A stretch of 64,000 bases of DNA from Chitinophaga lutea (GTDB lineage: Bacteria; Bacteroidota; Bacteroidia; Chitinophagales; Chitinophagaceae). The number at the start of each line of letters is the position of its first letter. Position 1 is the first letter of the stretch. The position numbers and the translations under genes are program-made. A model generated the notes under the pieces. It did not search any database, had not been told where the DNA came from, and saw only the letters and a list, made by a program, of their open reading frames with translations. The DNA lies in assembly GCF_003813775.1 (NCBI RefSeq), contig NZ_RPDH01000002.1, positions 1,054,001 through 1,118,000 of the forward strand, written 5' to 3'. Shown piece by piece: positions 23,931 to 33,336 of the stretch.

Positions 23931-25154
23931 ATGAAATTGAACATCCTCGCAGGCAGCCTGCTGGCCGTCACCATCGGCTGTAACGAAGCGGCGGAGAAAA
24001 AAGACGCCCCGCCCGGCAATTTCGGCGAAGACGTGGCCTTCCTGCAAAAACACCTGCAGAATGTAGTGGTACTGCAAAGCAGCGGCGACAGCAGCCGCGT
24101 TGTGGTGACCGGCGACTACCAGGCCCGTGTGATGACCAGCACCGCCGGCGGCGATGCCGGCAAAAGTTTCGGCTGGCTCAATTACGGCCTGATCGCTTCC
24201 GGCAAGCTCAACCCCCATATCAATGCATTCGGCGGGGAAGAGCGGTTCTGGCTCGGTCCCGAAGGCGGCCAGTACTCGCTGTTCTTTCCGCCCGGCAAAC
24301 CTTTCGATTTCGACAACTGGCAAACGCCGGGGTTGATAGACACGGCGCATTACACCGTCCGTTCACAATCCGCCGGTGAAATCACTTACGAATACGCCGG
24401 CAACGTGCAGAACTATTCCGGCACCAATTTCCGGCTCGGCATCACCCGCACCATCCGGCTGCTGAACAGCCAGGCGATTGCCGCCCGCATCAGCGCCGCA
24501 TTGCCCGAAGGCATTAAAAGCGTGGCTTACGAAACGGAAAACGTGCTCACCAATACCGGCGACAGCGCCTGGCAGGAAGAACGCGGCCTCATGAGCATCT
24601 GGCTGCTCGGCATGTTCAAACCATCGCCGCAGACCGCCGTGATCGCGCCGTTCAAAAACCTCCCCGACGCACGGAAACACATCACCGACGATTATTTCGG
24701 CAAGATACCGCCACAGAACCTGCAGGTCAAAGACAGCCTGCTGCTCTTCCGTGCGGACGGCAAGGCGCGCGGCAAACTCGGCCTCTCCCCGCAGGTGGCC
24801 AAACCCGCGGCCGGCAGCATCGACCTCGAGAACAACACCCTCACCGTGCTCTTCTACGACGTGGTGCCCGATGGCCGTTATGTAAACTCGAAATGGGAGC
24901 TGCAGAAAGAACCGTTTAAAGGCGATGCCGTGAATTGTTATAACGACGGCCCGTTGGCAGACGGCTCACAGATGGGGCCTTTTTACGAAGTGGAATCATC
25001 GTCAGACGCCAGGGCCCTGAAACCCGGCGAATCCCTGACCTACCGGCAGGTGACCATGCATTTCGAGGGCAGCCGCGAGGCCCTGCAAACGCTCGCGCAG
25101 CAGCTGTGGCAACTGCCGCTGGGTGATGTGCAACAATTCCTCCAAACAAAATAA
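23931..25154 (+). CDS. DUF6786-like lipoprotein
   Basis: A 407-residue lipoprotein (lipidated Cys17 in AVTIGC) with an all-beta body. The segment FGGEERFWLGPEGGQYSLFF is what I associate with the DUF6786 family, and the overall strand pattern resembles aldose-epimerase/mutarotase-like folds. There is no recognised catalytic assignment. It sits between the sugar-acid dehydratase and the FAH-type dehydratase, so it probably acts on or binds the sugar in the periplasm, for instance as a mutarotase, or possibly helps open the lactone that the SDR would make. The gene that follows starts only 6 bases after its stop. Confidence 0.8.
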   Translation: MKLNILAGSLLAVTIGCNEAAEKKDAPPGNFGEDVAFLQKHLQNVVVLQSSGDSSRVVVTGDYQARVMTSTAGGDAGKSFGWLNYGLIASGKLNPHINAFGGEERFWLGPEGGQYSLFFPPGKPFDFDNWQTPGLIDTAHYTVRSQSAGEITYEYAGNVQNYSGTNFRLGITRTIRLLNSQAIAARISAALPEGIKSVAYETENVLTNTGDSAWQEERGLMSIWLLGMFKPSPQTAVIAPFKNLPDARKHITDDYFGKIPPQNLQVKDSLLLFRADGKARGKLGLSPQVAKPAAGSIDLENNTLTVLFYDVVPDGRYVNSKWELQKEPFKGDAVNCYNDGPLADGSQMGPFYEVESSSDARALKPGESLTYRQVTMHFEGSREALQTLAQQLWQLPLGDVQQFLQTK

Positions 25155-25160
25155 TCCCGT

Positions 25161-26018
25161 ATGAATACCATCCGCATTTATAAAACACCGGGCGCGCTCC
25201 TCGCCTTTCACCAGGGGCAGTATTATTCCTTCCTGACCGACTGGAACAGCTTCGTGAACAGGAAAGGCCTCTACCAGGCCATCCTGACCGAACTGAACAG
25301 TAAACAGCCCATGGATAAAACCGCCGCGGAAAAGATCATCGCCAGCACCCTGGAAGCCCCCATCGCCACGCAGGAAGTATGGGCGGCCGGCGTCACTTAC
25401 TTCCGCAGCCGCACCGCCCGCATGGAAGAATCAGAAGATTCCGGCGGCGCTACCTTTTACGACAAGGTATATGAGGCGGAAAGACCCGAGATATTCTTCA
25501 AAGCCACACCCCACCGCGTATCCGGCCACCTGCAAACCGTATACATCCGCAATGATTCTTCGTGGGACGTGCCCGAGCCGGAACTGACGCTGTTCGTGAG
25601 CAGCCACGGCACCATCGAAGGCTACACCGTCGGGAACGATATGAGCTCCCGCAGCATCGAAGGCGAAAACCCGCTCTACCTGCCGCAGGCGAAGGTGTAC
25701 GAAAAATGCGCCGGGCTGGGGCCCTGCCTCACCGTCACGGACGTACCCATCCCGCCGGACACGCTCATCAAAATGGCGATCTACCGCAACGGTACGCAGC
25801 AGTATGCCGATAGTGTGACCATCAGCCAGATGAAGCGCAGCCACCAGGAACTGGTGGACTACCTGTTCAGGGGTTGCGCCTTCCCGGAGGGGTGTTACCT
25901 GATGACGGGCACCTGCCTGGTGCCGGAAAACAGCTTCACGCTGCAGGACAACGACCGGGTAGAGATCAGCATCGACCACATCGGCACGCTGATCAACGAA
26001 GTACAGACCATGCATTAA
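25161..26018 (+). CDS. FAH-superfamily 2-keto-3-deoxy-pentonate dehydratase (KdaD-like)
   Basis: A 285-residue fumarylacetoacetate-hydrolase-fold protein. The active-site loop AAGVTYFRSRTARMEES (75-91), metal ligands Glu139-x-Glu141 (in PEPELTLF) and Asp160 (GNDMSSRS), and Lys178 (PQAKVYEK) match the archaeal 2-keto-3-deoxy-D-arabinonate dehydratase subgroup more than hydrolases. That enzyme removes water from the 2-keto-3-deoxy acid to give alpha-ketoglutarate semialdehyde, the substrate of the KGSADH at 19900. Neighbours on both sides are pathway genes. It has no signal peptide and should act in the cytosol. A hydrolase acting on a different 2-keto acid cannot be excluded, but the pathway context makes the dehydratase role likely. 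Confidence 0.87.
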   Translation: MNTIRIYKTPGALLAFHQGQYYSFLTDWNSFVNRKGLYQAILTELNSKQPMDKTAAEKIIASTLEAPIATQEVWAAGVTYFRSRTARMEESEDSGGATFYDKVYEAERPEIFFKATPHRVSGHLQTVYIRNDSSWDVPEPELTLFVSSHGTIEGYTVGNDMSSRSIEGENPLYLPQAKVYEKCAGLGPCLTVTDVPIPPDTLIKMAIYRNGTQQYADSVTISQMKRSHQELVDYLFRGCAFPEGCYLMTGTCLVPENSFTLQDNDRVEISIDHIGTLINEVQTMH

Positions 26019-26027
26019 AACGCCGTT

Positions 26028-27326
26028 ATGAATTCCACACTTGAAATGAAAAACGAAACGCTGTCGCCCCCCACGCGCAACAGCGCCCTGAAGCTGACTT
26101 TCGTGCTGGTGGTGAGCCTCTTCTTTTTATGGGCGCTCACCGGCAACCTCATTCCCGTGCTCATCCCGCACCTGCGGAAAGCCTGCCAGCTGAACGATTT
26201 CCAGTCCGCCTTCATCGATTCCGCGTATTGGGTGAGTTATTTCTTTTTTGCGCTGCCCGCGGCCTGGGTGATGCGGAAATGGAGTTATAAAACAGGCATC
26301 ATCACCGGGCTGCTGATCGCCGCTGCCGGGGCCGTGCTGTTTTTTCCCGCGGCGGAACTGCGTTCATTCGGATTATTCCTCTTCGCGCTGTTCCTTGTGG
26401 CGGCGGGCATGACCTTTCTTGAAACGGCGGCCAATCCTTACATCACCGTCATCGGGCCGAAAGAAACGTCCGTGCAGCGCCTCAACTTCGCGCAGGCCTT
26501 CAACGGGCTGGGCGCGTTTGTGGCGGCGTTTTTCCTGAGCAAGGTGATTTTATCCGGCAAGGAATACAGCGAAGCGCAGTTAAGCGCCATGAGCCCGGAA
26601 ACGCTGAACAGCTATCTGCTGAGTGAAGCGCGGTCGGTGCAGGTGCCTTACCTCGTCATTGCCGGTACGCTGCTGGTAGTGGCGCTTATTTTCAGGCTGG
26701 CGCATTTCCCGAAAGTGCAGGAAGAACATGGCAGCGGATTCAGCCTGAACCTCCGGGTGTTCCGCCATACGCATTTCCGCTGGGGCGTGATTGCGCAGTT
26801 CGCTTACGTGGGCGCGCAGGTATGCATATCCAGCTTTTTCATCCGGTATGCGGGCTTCAGCGCCGGTATGCCCGAAACGGAGGCGACCACCTTCCTGGGC
26901 ATGCTGCTGCTTTGTTTTATGCTGGGGCGTTATGCGGGTACGCTGCTGATGCGGAAGATCGCCCCACGCCTGCTGCTGATGATCTACAGCGGGGCCTGTG
27001 TGCTGCTGCTGGCGTATTGCGTGCTGCACGGCGGCATGATGGGTGTGTATTTCCTGCTGGCGGTGGAATTCTTCATGTCCATCATGTTCCCCACCATTTT
27101 TTCCATGGCCATCAAAGACCTGGGTAACGAAACAAAAACCGCGTCCGCATTCCTCGTGATGTCGATCGTAGGCGGTGCGCTGGTGCCGCTGGGATTGGGC
27201 GCCACGGCGTATTATTACGACGTGCAGCTGGCTTATGCGGTACCACTCGTTTGTTTCGCGGTGGTACTATATTACGCCTGGCGGCATTCGCTGCCGGCGC
27301 CGGTAAAAGAACTGCCTTCCCTCTAA
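26028..27326 (+). CDS. FucP-type MFS sugar/H+ symporter
   Basis: A 432-residue permease with twelve hydrophobic segments. The signature LFFLWALTGNLIPVLIPHLRK (TM1) and GMTFLETAANPYITVIGP...QRLNFAQAFNGLGAF (TM4-TM5) are those of the FucP subfamily of the major facilitator superfamily, which imports L-fucose and, less well, D-arabinose with protons. As the last gene of the plus-strand operon it would bring the released monosaccharide across the inner membrane. It ends in a stop codon that overlaps by two bases the stop of the convergent gene at 27323, so the two transcripts meet exactly here. No terminator hairpin separates them. Confidence 0.93.
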   Translation: MNSTLEMKNETLSPPTRNSALKLTFVLVVSLFFLWALTGNLIPVLIPHLRKACQLNDFQSAFIDSAYWVSYFFFALPAAWVMRKWSYKTGIITGLLIAAAGAVLFFPAAELRSFGLFLFALFLVAAGMTFLETAANPYITVIGPKETSVQRLNFAQAFNGLGAFVAAFFLSKVILSGKEYSEAQLSAMSPETLNSYLLSEARSVQVPYLVIAGTLLVVALIFRLAHFPKVQEEHGSGFSLNLRVFRHTHFRWGVIAQFAYVGAQVCISSFFIRYAGFSAGMPETEATTFLGMLLLCFMLGRYAGTLLMRKIAPRLLLMIYSGACVLLLAYCVLHGGMMGVYFLLAVEFFMSIMFPTIFSMAIKDLGNETKTASAFLVMSIVGGALVPLGLGATAYYYDVQLAYAVPLVCFAVVLYYAWRHSLPAPVKELPSL

Positions 27327-28351
27327 AGGGAAAGCAGTTCTTCCGCTGTTTTACGGCTCAGGCCGAAATAAAAACGCTGGCCGGGCACATACCTTTCACG
27401 CAGTTCAAAATTCTCGAACGAAGGCCCGCCCGGTATGTCGATATAATGCTTCGGGTCGTTCCCTCCGCCGTTCCAATACTTCGCCCGGCCGTTTACCCGC
27501 ACCTGCAACGAGGCATCGGCGTCCTTCTTTTCTTTCCGCCAATATTGCGTCAGCATATAGAAAGGCCGGTAACGCCAGTTCCACCGCATCAAATACGCCG
27601 GCTGCTGCGGCCATGCAGCCAGTTCGGCGAATGACTCGTCGGGCGTGGCGGCTACGATCCAATCGCCGTTCTTTCCCCTTCTCATGCGATCGGCGGGATA
27701 TGGGCTCTTCTCGATGAAATCGATCCCGTCAAATCCCGCATACAACGCCCTTGCATTCACCACGGAATCTTTGAGGTACAATTTCCTGAGCCGGGAATAG
27801 TTGCCCATGGTGGCCGTAATGCCGCACCGTTCCATCGGCGCGCTGTCGGGGTGATGGAACACTTCTATACACACCTCCTCTGGCCTGTTCCGGAAAATGC
27901 TCAGTTTCAGGTAAGGATGCGCGCCGTTGGCGAATTGTTCGATCTGTACGTACATGCCCACCGCATCGGGGGTATTGAACGTATCGCTGACCCACATCAG
28001 CTTGCCCCACTTTCCGTCCGAAGCGGAAGGAGAAATTTCACTGAATTCAATACGCCCGTTCACCACCGGCTCCACTGCCATGTAGTTGATGTGGTAAACA
28101 AGGCCCATGTATTCGTAACCGATGCGGAACAATCCCCTCGGCCCGCCGTTGGCGCCCTGCTTCAGGTTTTCGATAGCGGCGGGCCACAAACCCACCACAA
28201 TGCCGTTACGGGCGCCCCATACCGTGCTGTCGCGGCGAATCCAGTCGTTTGCCTGCGCGGAGGCACAGAGATGCAGGCCGGTCAGTGCGGCGGCTGTCAG
28301 TAAATACCTGCGCACGGATGTAACCATCCGTGCGCGTTTGTTGTTGCTCAT
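27323..28351 (-). CDS. Secreted protein of unknown function in the SusC/D operon
   Basis: A 342-residue exported protein; the signal peptide ends CASAQA near residue 34 (an internal start at MVTSVRRYLL would give a shorter, more standard signal). The mature part is beta-rich with many aromatic residues, for example GLFRIGYEYMGLVYHINY, WRYRPFYMLTQYW and PGQRFYFGL near the end. It could be a DUF4861-type or carbohydrate-binding protein; I cannot place it in a family with confidence. It starts 15 bases after the SusD stop, so it is co-transcribed with susCD, the usual place for surface glycan-binding or outer-membrane enzyme genes. Its stop codon overlaps that of the convergent FucP gene. Confidence 0.75.
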   Translation of the reverse strand: MSNNKRARMVTSVRRYLLTAAALTGLHLCASAQANDWIRRDSTVWGARNGIVVGLWPAAIENLKQGANGGPRGLFRIGYEYMGLVYHINYMAVEPVVNGRIEFSEISPSASDGKWGKLMWVSDTFNTPDAVGMYVQIEQFANGAHPYLKLSIFRNRPEEVCIEVFHHPDSAPMERCGITATMGNYSRLRKLYLKDSVVNARALYAGFDGIDFIEKSPYPADRMRRGKNGDWIVAATPDESFAELAAWPQQPAYLMRWNWRYRPFYMLTQYWRKEKKDADASLQVRVNGRAKYWNGGGNDPKHYIDIPGGPSFENFELRERYVPGQRFYFGLSRKTAEELLSL

Positions 28352-28366
28352 AGTTTCCAGTTTATA

Positions 28367-30142
28367 CTACCATCCCGGATTCTGTACCAGGTTCCGGTTT
28401 TTGTTGATTTCTTCCTGTTGAAGGGGCCAGAGATAGTGTTTCGGGGAAACGAACACCCGTTTCTCCACCACCACCCTTTTGTAAAAATTGTTGTCGCCGA
28501 GGTTGGTGCCCGCGCCGATGTTCATGCCGTGAATTTCCTTGCTGTCGATACCTGCGGCGATTTTCCAGCGGCGGGTATCGAAATAGCGGTGTGTTTCAAA
28601 AGCCAGTTCAATCCTTCTTTCGTGCCAGATACGCATCCGCATCTGGTCCTGCGAAAGCCCCGCCGGCAAAGACGGCAGCCCTGACCTGTCGCGGATGAGG
28701 TTCACATATTTATACACGTCGGCCACCGGGCCGTCCATCTCGTTGAGCGCTTCCGCATAGTTCAGGTAACTTTCGCCCAGCCGGTAGTAGATGAAGGTAT
28801 TCAATGAAAACCTGTTCTGGAAGATGTCCGACGTGGGATTCACCATTTTTTTCATCAGGTAACCGGTGATGCAATAATCGGAACCTGCGCGTTTACGCCC
28901 GTCCAGCCCCTCGAACCAGAACTGGATGCCGCGCCCTTTCCAGATGGCGCCGTTGAAGTTGATGCTGGCGTAGAACCGCGGTTCGCGGCCCACGTACATG
29001 TTCCGTACACCGGCAGGATAATAATCCTTCGGGTGTTTGGCCGCTACATACCCCGTTTCCACGTAACCGGAAGCGGGATTCACCACAGGCGAGCCATCCG
29101 CGGCATACCCCGTGATGGGCCGCTCGCCGTTCGCCATTTCATAATCGTCTACCAGCTCCTGGGTAGGACAAAATATCGAGAACCCGCCGAAACCGATGGG
29201 ATTGCTGCAGCGCTCAAAATGCGAATGCTCTCCGGCATTGCGGGCAAACAATACTTCCACGTTGTTCCGTTCGATGAACACTTCCTGGTAATTGCGCACG
29301 GGGTCGTTGCTGGCCGAGCGGTACAGGCGGTAACCATTCGCCTCCACCCCGTCTATACATTCTTTTGCCGCTACCGCCGCTCTTCTCCACCTTTCCTTGT
29401 CAAATGCCGGGAACAGCTGCACCCCTTCCCCGTCTTTCACGTTCACATAATCCGGGTTGCCGTTCCACAGCGGGCTGGCCATGTAGAGCAATGCCTGCGC
29501 CTTGAGCGCCAGGGCCGCGGGCCTGGTCACCCGGCCGTACTGGTCTGCCCCCACCCGCCAGTCGAGCAGCGGCATGGCCTTATCGCATTCGGCCACGATA
29601 AAATCGATCACCTTGTTCACCGGCTGCCGGCGGATTTTTGAATAGTCTTCGCTCAGGGTAAACGCATGGTCGCTGATGGGGATGGCGCCGTAAATGCGGG
29701 CCAGCATAAAGTGATAAAACGCGCGGAGAAAGGTGGCTTCCCCAATCCATCTTTTGCGTTCTGCTTCGTCCATAGGCACGGCGCCCACATTGTCGAGGAA
29801 AATATTGGTTTTCCGGATGCCTTCGTACATAAAGCCCCATACGTCCGGAAAAAAGTCGTTGGCGCTCCAGGCGCCGGAATTCAGCAGATGCGAGTACGCG
29901 CCGAGGAAAGTGATTTCCATTTCATCGCTGGCGCCGGTATAGGGATTGCGCTGATCCCAGTCAGCCGCACCCAGCATAACGGGCACATTGTGGTAGGCGG
30001 AGGAGAGGAACGATTCGGCGTATTTCCTTTCAGAGAATACCTTCTTGATGTCCAGGTCTTCATCCGGAGCTTTCTTCAGGTAGTCTTTCGTGCAGGATGC
30101 CACGCAGAACAGTATGGTGATCAGAAAAAGTGACTTTTTCAT
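28367..30142 (-). CDS. SusD/RagB-family outer-membrane lipoprotein
   Basis: A 591-residue lipoprotein (lipidated Cys17 in FCVASC). It has the usual all-helical SusD N-terminal part with TPR-like helices (KYAESFLSSAYHNV, EAERKRWIGEATFLRAFYHF), the KAQALLYMASPLWNG segment, and the C-terminal signatures YRLGESYLNYAEALNEMDG and MRIWHERRIELAFETHRYFDTRRWK. SusD proteins bind the glycan at the cell surface and act as a lid on SusC. It starts 22 bases after susC ends, so the two are co-transcribed under the operator at 33268. The ligand is not readable from sequence. Confidence 0.96.
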   Translation of the reverse strand: MKKSLFLITILFCVASCTKDYLKKAPDEDLDIKKVFSERKYAESFLSSAYHNVPVMLGAADWDQRNPYTGASDEMEITFLGAYSHLLNSGAWSANDFFPDVWGFMYEGIRKTNIFLDNVGAVPMDEAERKRWIGEATFLRAFYHFMLARIYGAIPISDHAFTLSEDYSKIRRQPVNKVIDFIVAECDKAMPLLDWRVGADQYGRVTRPAALALKAQALLYMASPLWNGNPDYVNVKDGEGVQLFPAFDKERWRRAAVAAKECIDGVEANGYRLYRSASNDPVRNYQEVFIERNNVEVLFARNAGEHSHFERCSNPIGFGGFSIFCPTQELVDDYEMANGERPITGYAADGSPVVNPASGYVETGYVAAKHPKDYYPAGVRNMYVGREPRFYASINFNGAIWKGRGIQFWFEGLDGRKRAGSDYCITGYLMKKMVNPTSDIFQNRFSLNTFIYYRLGESYLNYAEALNEMDGPVADVYKYVNLIRDRSGLPSLPAGLSQDQMRMRIWHERRIELAFETHRYFDTRRWKIAAGIDSKEIHGMNIGAGTNLGDNNFYKRVVVEKRVFVSPKHYLWPLQQEEINKNRNLVQNPGW

Positions 30143-30163
30143 CTTGTTGGTTTGAAGATTGAA

Positions 30164-33100
30164 TTAAAATGAAAGCTGCGCCCCGAAGTTGATGCTGCGC
30201 TGTAAAGGATATCCGCCGGTGCCGTAATCGGACTCGGGGTCTATCACCTTGATCTTGTCCCAGGTAACGAGATTATACCCGTTGATGAAAATGCGGGTAT
30301 TGTCGAGGCCGATTTTCTTCAGCGCCGCCACCTTGAACGTATAGGCCACCTCCGCGCTCTTCAGGCGCAGGTAAGCAGCGTTCTGCAAAAACATGGTGGA
30401 CGTTCTGTTATTGTTCGGGTTCTGGTAGGGCGACACGCGGGGATATTTGGCATCCTGGCGCTGCGGCGTCCAGCGGTTGTCGTAGTATTCGCGCAGGATG
30501 TTGTAAGTGCCCAGCCCCATCTGGAAGGCGTACATCGAAGGGCCGTCCACGAACAGGCTGGCCCTGGCCGCTCCCGTAAAGAACACGCTCAGCTCCACCC
30601 CTTTGTATGCAACGCTGGCGCCGGCGCCGTACACCATTTGAGGGGTGCGCGGGTAGCCGATGGGCACGCGGTCGTAATCATCCACCACACCGTCGTTGTT
30701 GTAATCCTGGTACTTGATGTCGCCGGGTTTTACCTGGTCCATAAAATTCTGTTTCGGGCTGCGCTCGATGTCCGCCTGATCTTTGAAGAACCCCAGCGCG
30801 ATGAGGCCCATGGGCTGATCGATGGGCAGGCCTACGAACGACTGGTAAGGGTATTTCGGGATGGGATCGTCGTTTTGCGTGCAGATGCTTTTGGCGTAGG
30901 TGATGGTGCCGCGGAAGCTATAATAGAAGCCTTTGCGGGTAGTATGTTTTACTTCCAGCATGGCGTCGATGCCGGTGTTTTTGGCCTTGCCGAGGTTGGC
31001 GTAGGGCAACGTCCAGGGGTAATAGCCGGTTACACGGGGAATCACGCCACGCTGTATCAGTATCCCATCGCGCTGTTCCTTGAATGCATCCACCTGCAGG
31101 TTCACGATGCCGCTCAGCAATTCAAGATCGAAGCCGATATTGGACTTGGTGGCCACTTCCCAGGTCACGTCATCGTTCCCGATCTGCGCTTCTTCAAAGC
31201 CCTGGTAAAAACGCTGGTTGTCGCCAAAGAAGTACGACTGCCCCTGCCGGTTGATAGTGGTGAGGAACAGGTAACGCCGCCCCCCGATCTGGTCGTTGCC
31301 CACCTGGCCAAATGAGCCCCTGATCTTGAGATGCGATACCGCATCAAAGTTCCAGAACTTTTCGCGGGTGAGCACCCAGCCTGCCGACACCGACGGGAAG
31401 AACCCGAACTGTTTGCCTTCCGGGAAATTCTCCGAACCGTTGTAGCCCGCGTTCACTTCCGCGAGGTAGCGGTTGTCGTAGTTGTAGGTGATACGCCCTG
31501 CCAGCCCCTGACGACGGTACGGCAGGTTGCTCAGGGTAGAGCCGGCCGTGAGGTCGATGTACTCGCGGCGGTTGCCTAATATCATGCCGGTAACGGTATG
31601 TTTGTTGAAGGAGCGGTTGTAGTTGACGGCCACTTCCGTGTAATAGGCACGGTTGGCGCCGTTGTTCACCACGTAGCGCATGGGCTGTTCTTCCCGGATG
31701 GGCGGGGATGAATAACGGTCGTTGCCGTTGGCGTCTTTGCCCAGGTACTGTTTGATGGCGTATGGTTTGATACGATCCGTGGAGGCGGAATACCAGTGAT
31801 CGTACGAAAAAAGCCCGCGTACGGAAAGGCCTTTGGTGACGAGGGAAGAGAGGTCCCAGCGCCCGCCGAATGTGCCCTGCAGCGTATTCCTGTCTTGCCG
31901 CGTATACCCCGCCTGCGTTACGAGCCCCCAGGGGTTATTTTGCAGGTAGGAAGTGGAAGCGCCGGCGATGGAGCCGTCAGGGTTTATTTTGGGATAGTTG
32001 ATGGGAGACGTGATGCGGAGCGCGTTAAAAATATCCGGCGCGCGGGTACCGGGATAGTTGCCCTGCTGTATCACCCCGCCGATGCCCAGTTCGAGGCTGA
32101 TGGTGGGTGACACGTTGATATCTACGTTCGAGCGGAAGTTATACCGCTTCATCTGTGCGTTGGTTTTGTAGGCGTTCTTCGGATCCTGCTTATAGATGCC
32201 GTTCAGTATCGTATACCCTACGTTCGTATAATACTTGATGATCTCATTACCGCCGGTCACGCTGAGGTTGTTGATGGACTGGAAGGTGTTCCGTTTCAGC
32301 ACGGCGTCTGTCCAGTCCACATCCGGGTACAGGTAAGGATCCGACCGGTCCCTGAACTTGCGCAGCTCGTCATCCGTGTACCGGGCCGGCAGATTGTCGT
32401 TCACCAGCGCCTCATTGATGAGGCCCGCATATTCAGGCCCGTTGATGTACTGGGGCAAGCGCATGGCCTGCAGCGTGGCGTTTTCCGTACGGAACACCAC
32501 GCGCGGCCGGCCGGTGACGCCTCTTTTGGTGGCGATCAATATCACGCCGTTCGCCCCTCTCACACCATATACCGCGGTGGCCGACGCGTCTTTCAGGATG
32601 GAGAAACTTTCTATTTCCTGGGTGTTGATGTTGTTGATGTCGCGCTCTACCCCATCCACCAGTATCAGCGGGCTCCTGTTCGCCCAGGTGCCGAAGCCCC
32701 GGATGAAAATGGCAGCCCCGTCGTATCCCGGCTCTCCGGAGCTTTGCCGTGTGATGATGCCCGGCATGCTGCCCGCAAGGGCGTTAGATAGTGAAGGAGT
32801 GGCGATCCGCTGCAGGTTGTTCACCGGTACACTGGAGATGGCCCCCGTTACCGTCGCTTTTTTCTGCTTGCCGAAACCCACCACCACCACATCGCCAAGG
32901 TTACTCGACTGCTGTTTGAGCGATACATTCAATACGCTGTTATTACCCACGGTGATGGCCTGCGTTTCAAAACCGATGTAGGTAAATACCAGCATGGCGT
33001 CGTTCCCCGAAACCTTGATGGCATAGGTTCCGTCCGGGTAAGTGGTGGTGCCCACGGGCGAGCCCTGTACAACGATGGTCACTTCCGAGAGCGGCTTGCC

Positions 33101-33232
33101 GTCGGCAGCGGAAGTCACTTTACCGGTGACGACCTTCTGCGCTTGCGCCGCGGTGATACAGGTGAGGAGGAACACAAAAAAAACGGAGCGTCTTTTTTGT
33201 TGAGCAGGCATTGAAAGCCGACAACTTTTCAT
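30164..33232 (-). CDS. SusC/RagA-family TonB-linked outer-membrane transporter
   Basis: A 1022-residue transporter taking the start at MKSCRLSMPAQQ; the longer frame would leave only five bases to the operator. After the signal peptide (ending AAQAQ) come a carboxypeptidase-regulatory-like domain (VVTGKVTSAADGKPLSEVTI), a plug domain with SNALAGSMPGIITRQSSGEPGYDGA, then FIRGFG, and the SusC-type LVDGVERDI and AVYGVRGANGVILIATKRG signatures, then a 22-strand barrel ending in NFGAQLSF. It imports oligosaccharides in a TonB-dependent way with SusD. The LacI operator at 33268-33283 lies 36 bases before this start. Confidence 0.96.
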   Translation of the reverse strand: MKSCRLSMPAQQKRRSVFFVFLLTCITAAQAQKVVTGKVTSAADGKPLSEVTIVVQGSPVGTTTYPDGTYAIKVSGNDAMLVFTYIGFETQAITVGNNSVLNVSLKQQSSNLGDVVVVGFGKQKKATVTGAISSVPVNNLQRIATPSLSNALAGSMPGIITRQSSGEPGYDGAAIFIRGFGTWANRSPLILVDGVERDINNINTQEIESFSILKDASATAVYGVRGANGVILIATKRGVTGRPRVVFRTENATLQAMRLPQYINGPEYAGLINEALVNDNLPARYTDDELRKFRDRSDPYLYPDVDWTDAVLKRNTFQSINNLSVTGGNEIIKYYTNVGYTILNGIYKQDPKNAYKTNAQMKRYNFRSNVDINVSPTISLELGIGGVIQQGNYPGTRAPDIFNALRITSPINYPKINPDGSIAGASTSYLQNNPWGLVTQAGYTRQDRNTLQGTFGGRWDLSSLVTKGLSVRGLFSYDHWYSASTDRIKPYAIKQYLGKDANGNDRYSSPPIREEQPMRYVVNNGANRAYYTEVAVNYNRSFNKHTVTGMILGNRREYIDLTAGSTLSNLPYRRQGLAGRITYNYDNRYLAEVNAGYNGSENFPEGKQFGFFPSVSAGWVLTREKFWNFDAVSHLKIRGSFGQVGNDQIGGRRYLFLTTINRQGQSYFFGDNQRFYQGFEEAQIGNDDVTWEVATKSNIGFDLELLSGIVNLQVDAFKEQRDGILIQRGVIPRVTGYYPWTLPYANLGKAKNTGIDAMLEVKHTTRKGFYYSFRGTITYAKSICTQNDDPIPKYPYQSFVGLPIDQPMGLIALGFFKDQADIERSPKQNFMDQVKPGDIKYQDYNNDGVVDDYDRVPIGYPRTPQMVYGAGASVAYKGVELSVFFTGAARASLFVDGPSMYAFQMGLGTYNILREYYDNRWTPQRQDAKYPRVSPYQNPNNNRTSTMFLQNAAYLRLKSAEVAYTFKVAALKKIGLDNTRIFINGYNLVTWDKIKVIDPESDYGTGGYPLQRSINFGAQLSF

Positions 33233-33267
33233 AAACGTGATGATTTTTAGGTGGATAGGCAAATGAA

Positions 33268-33283
33268 GCTTAATCGTTTAAGC
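33268..33283. promoter_or_regulatory. LacI-family operator 3 (susC)
   Basis: GCTTAATCGTTTAAGC is one base from the perfect 36074 palindrome. It precedes susC. On the minus strand it overlaps a TTTG that could serve as the -33 box. Confidence 0.8.
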
Positions 33284-33336
33284 AAACGAAACGTAAAAAA
33301 CCTGTATTTTGCTGTTGTCCGTATGATCCTGGCTGA

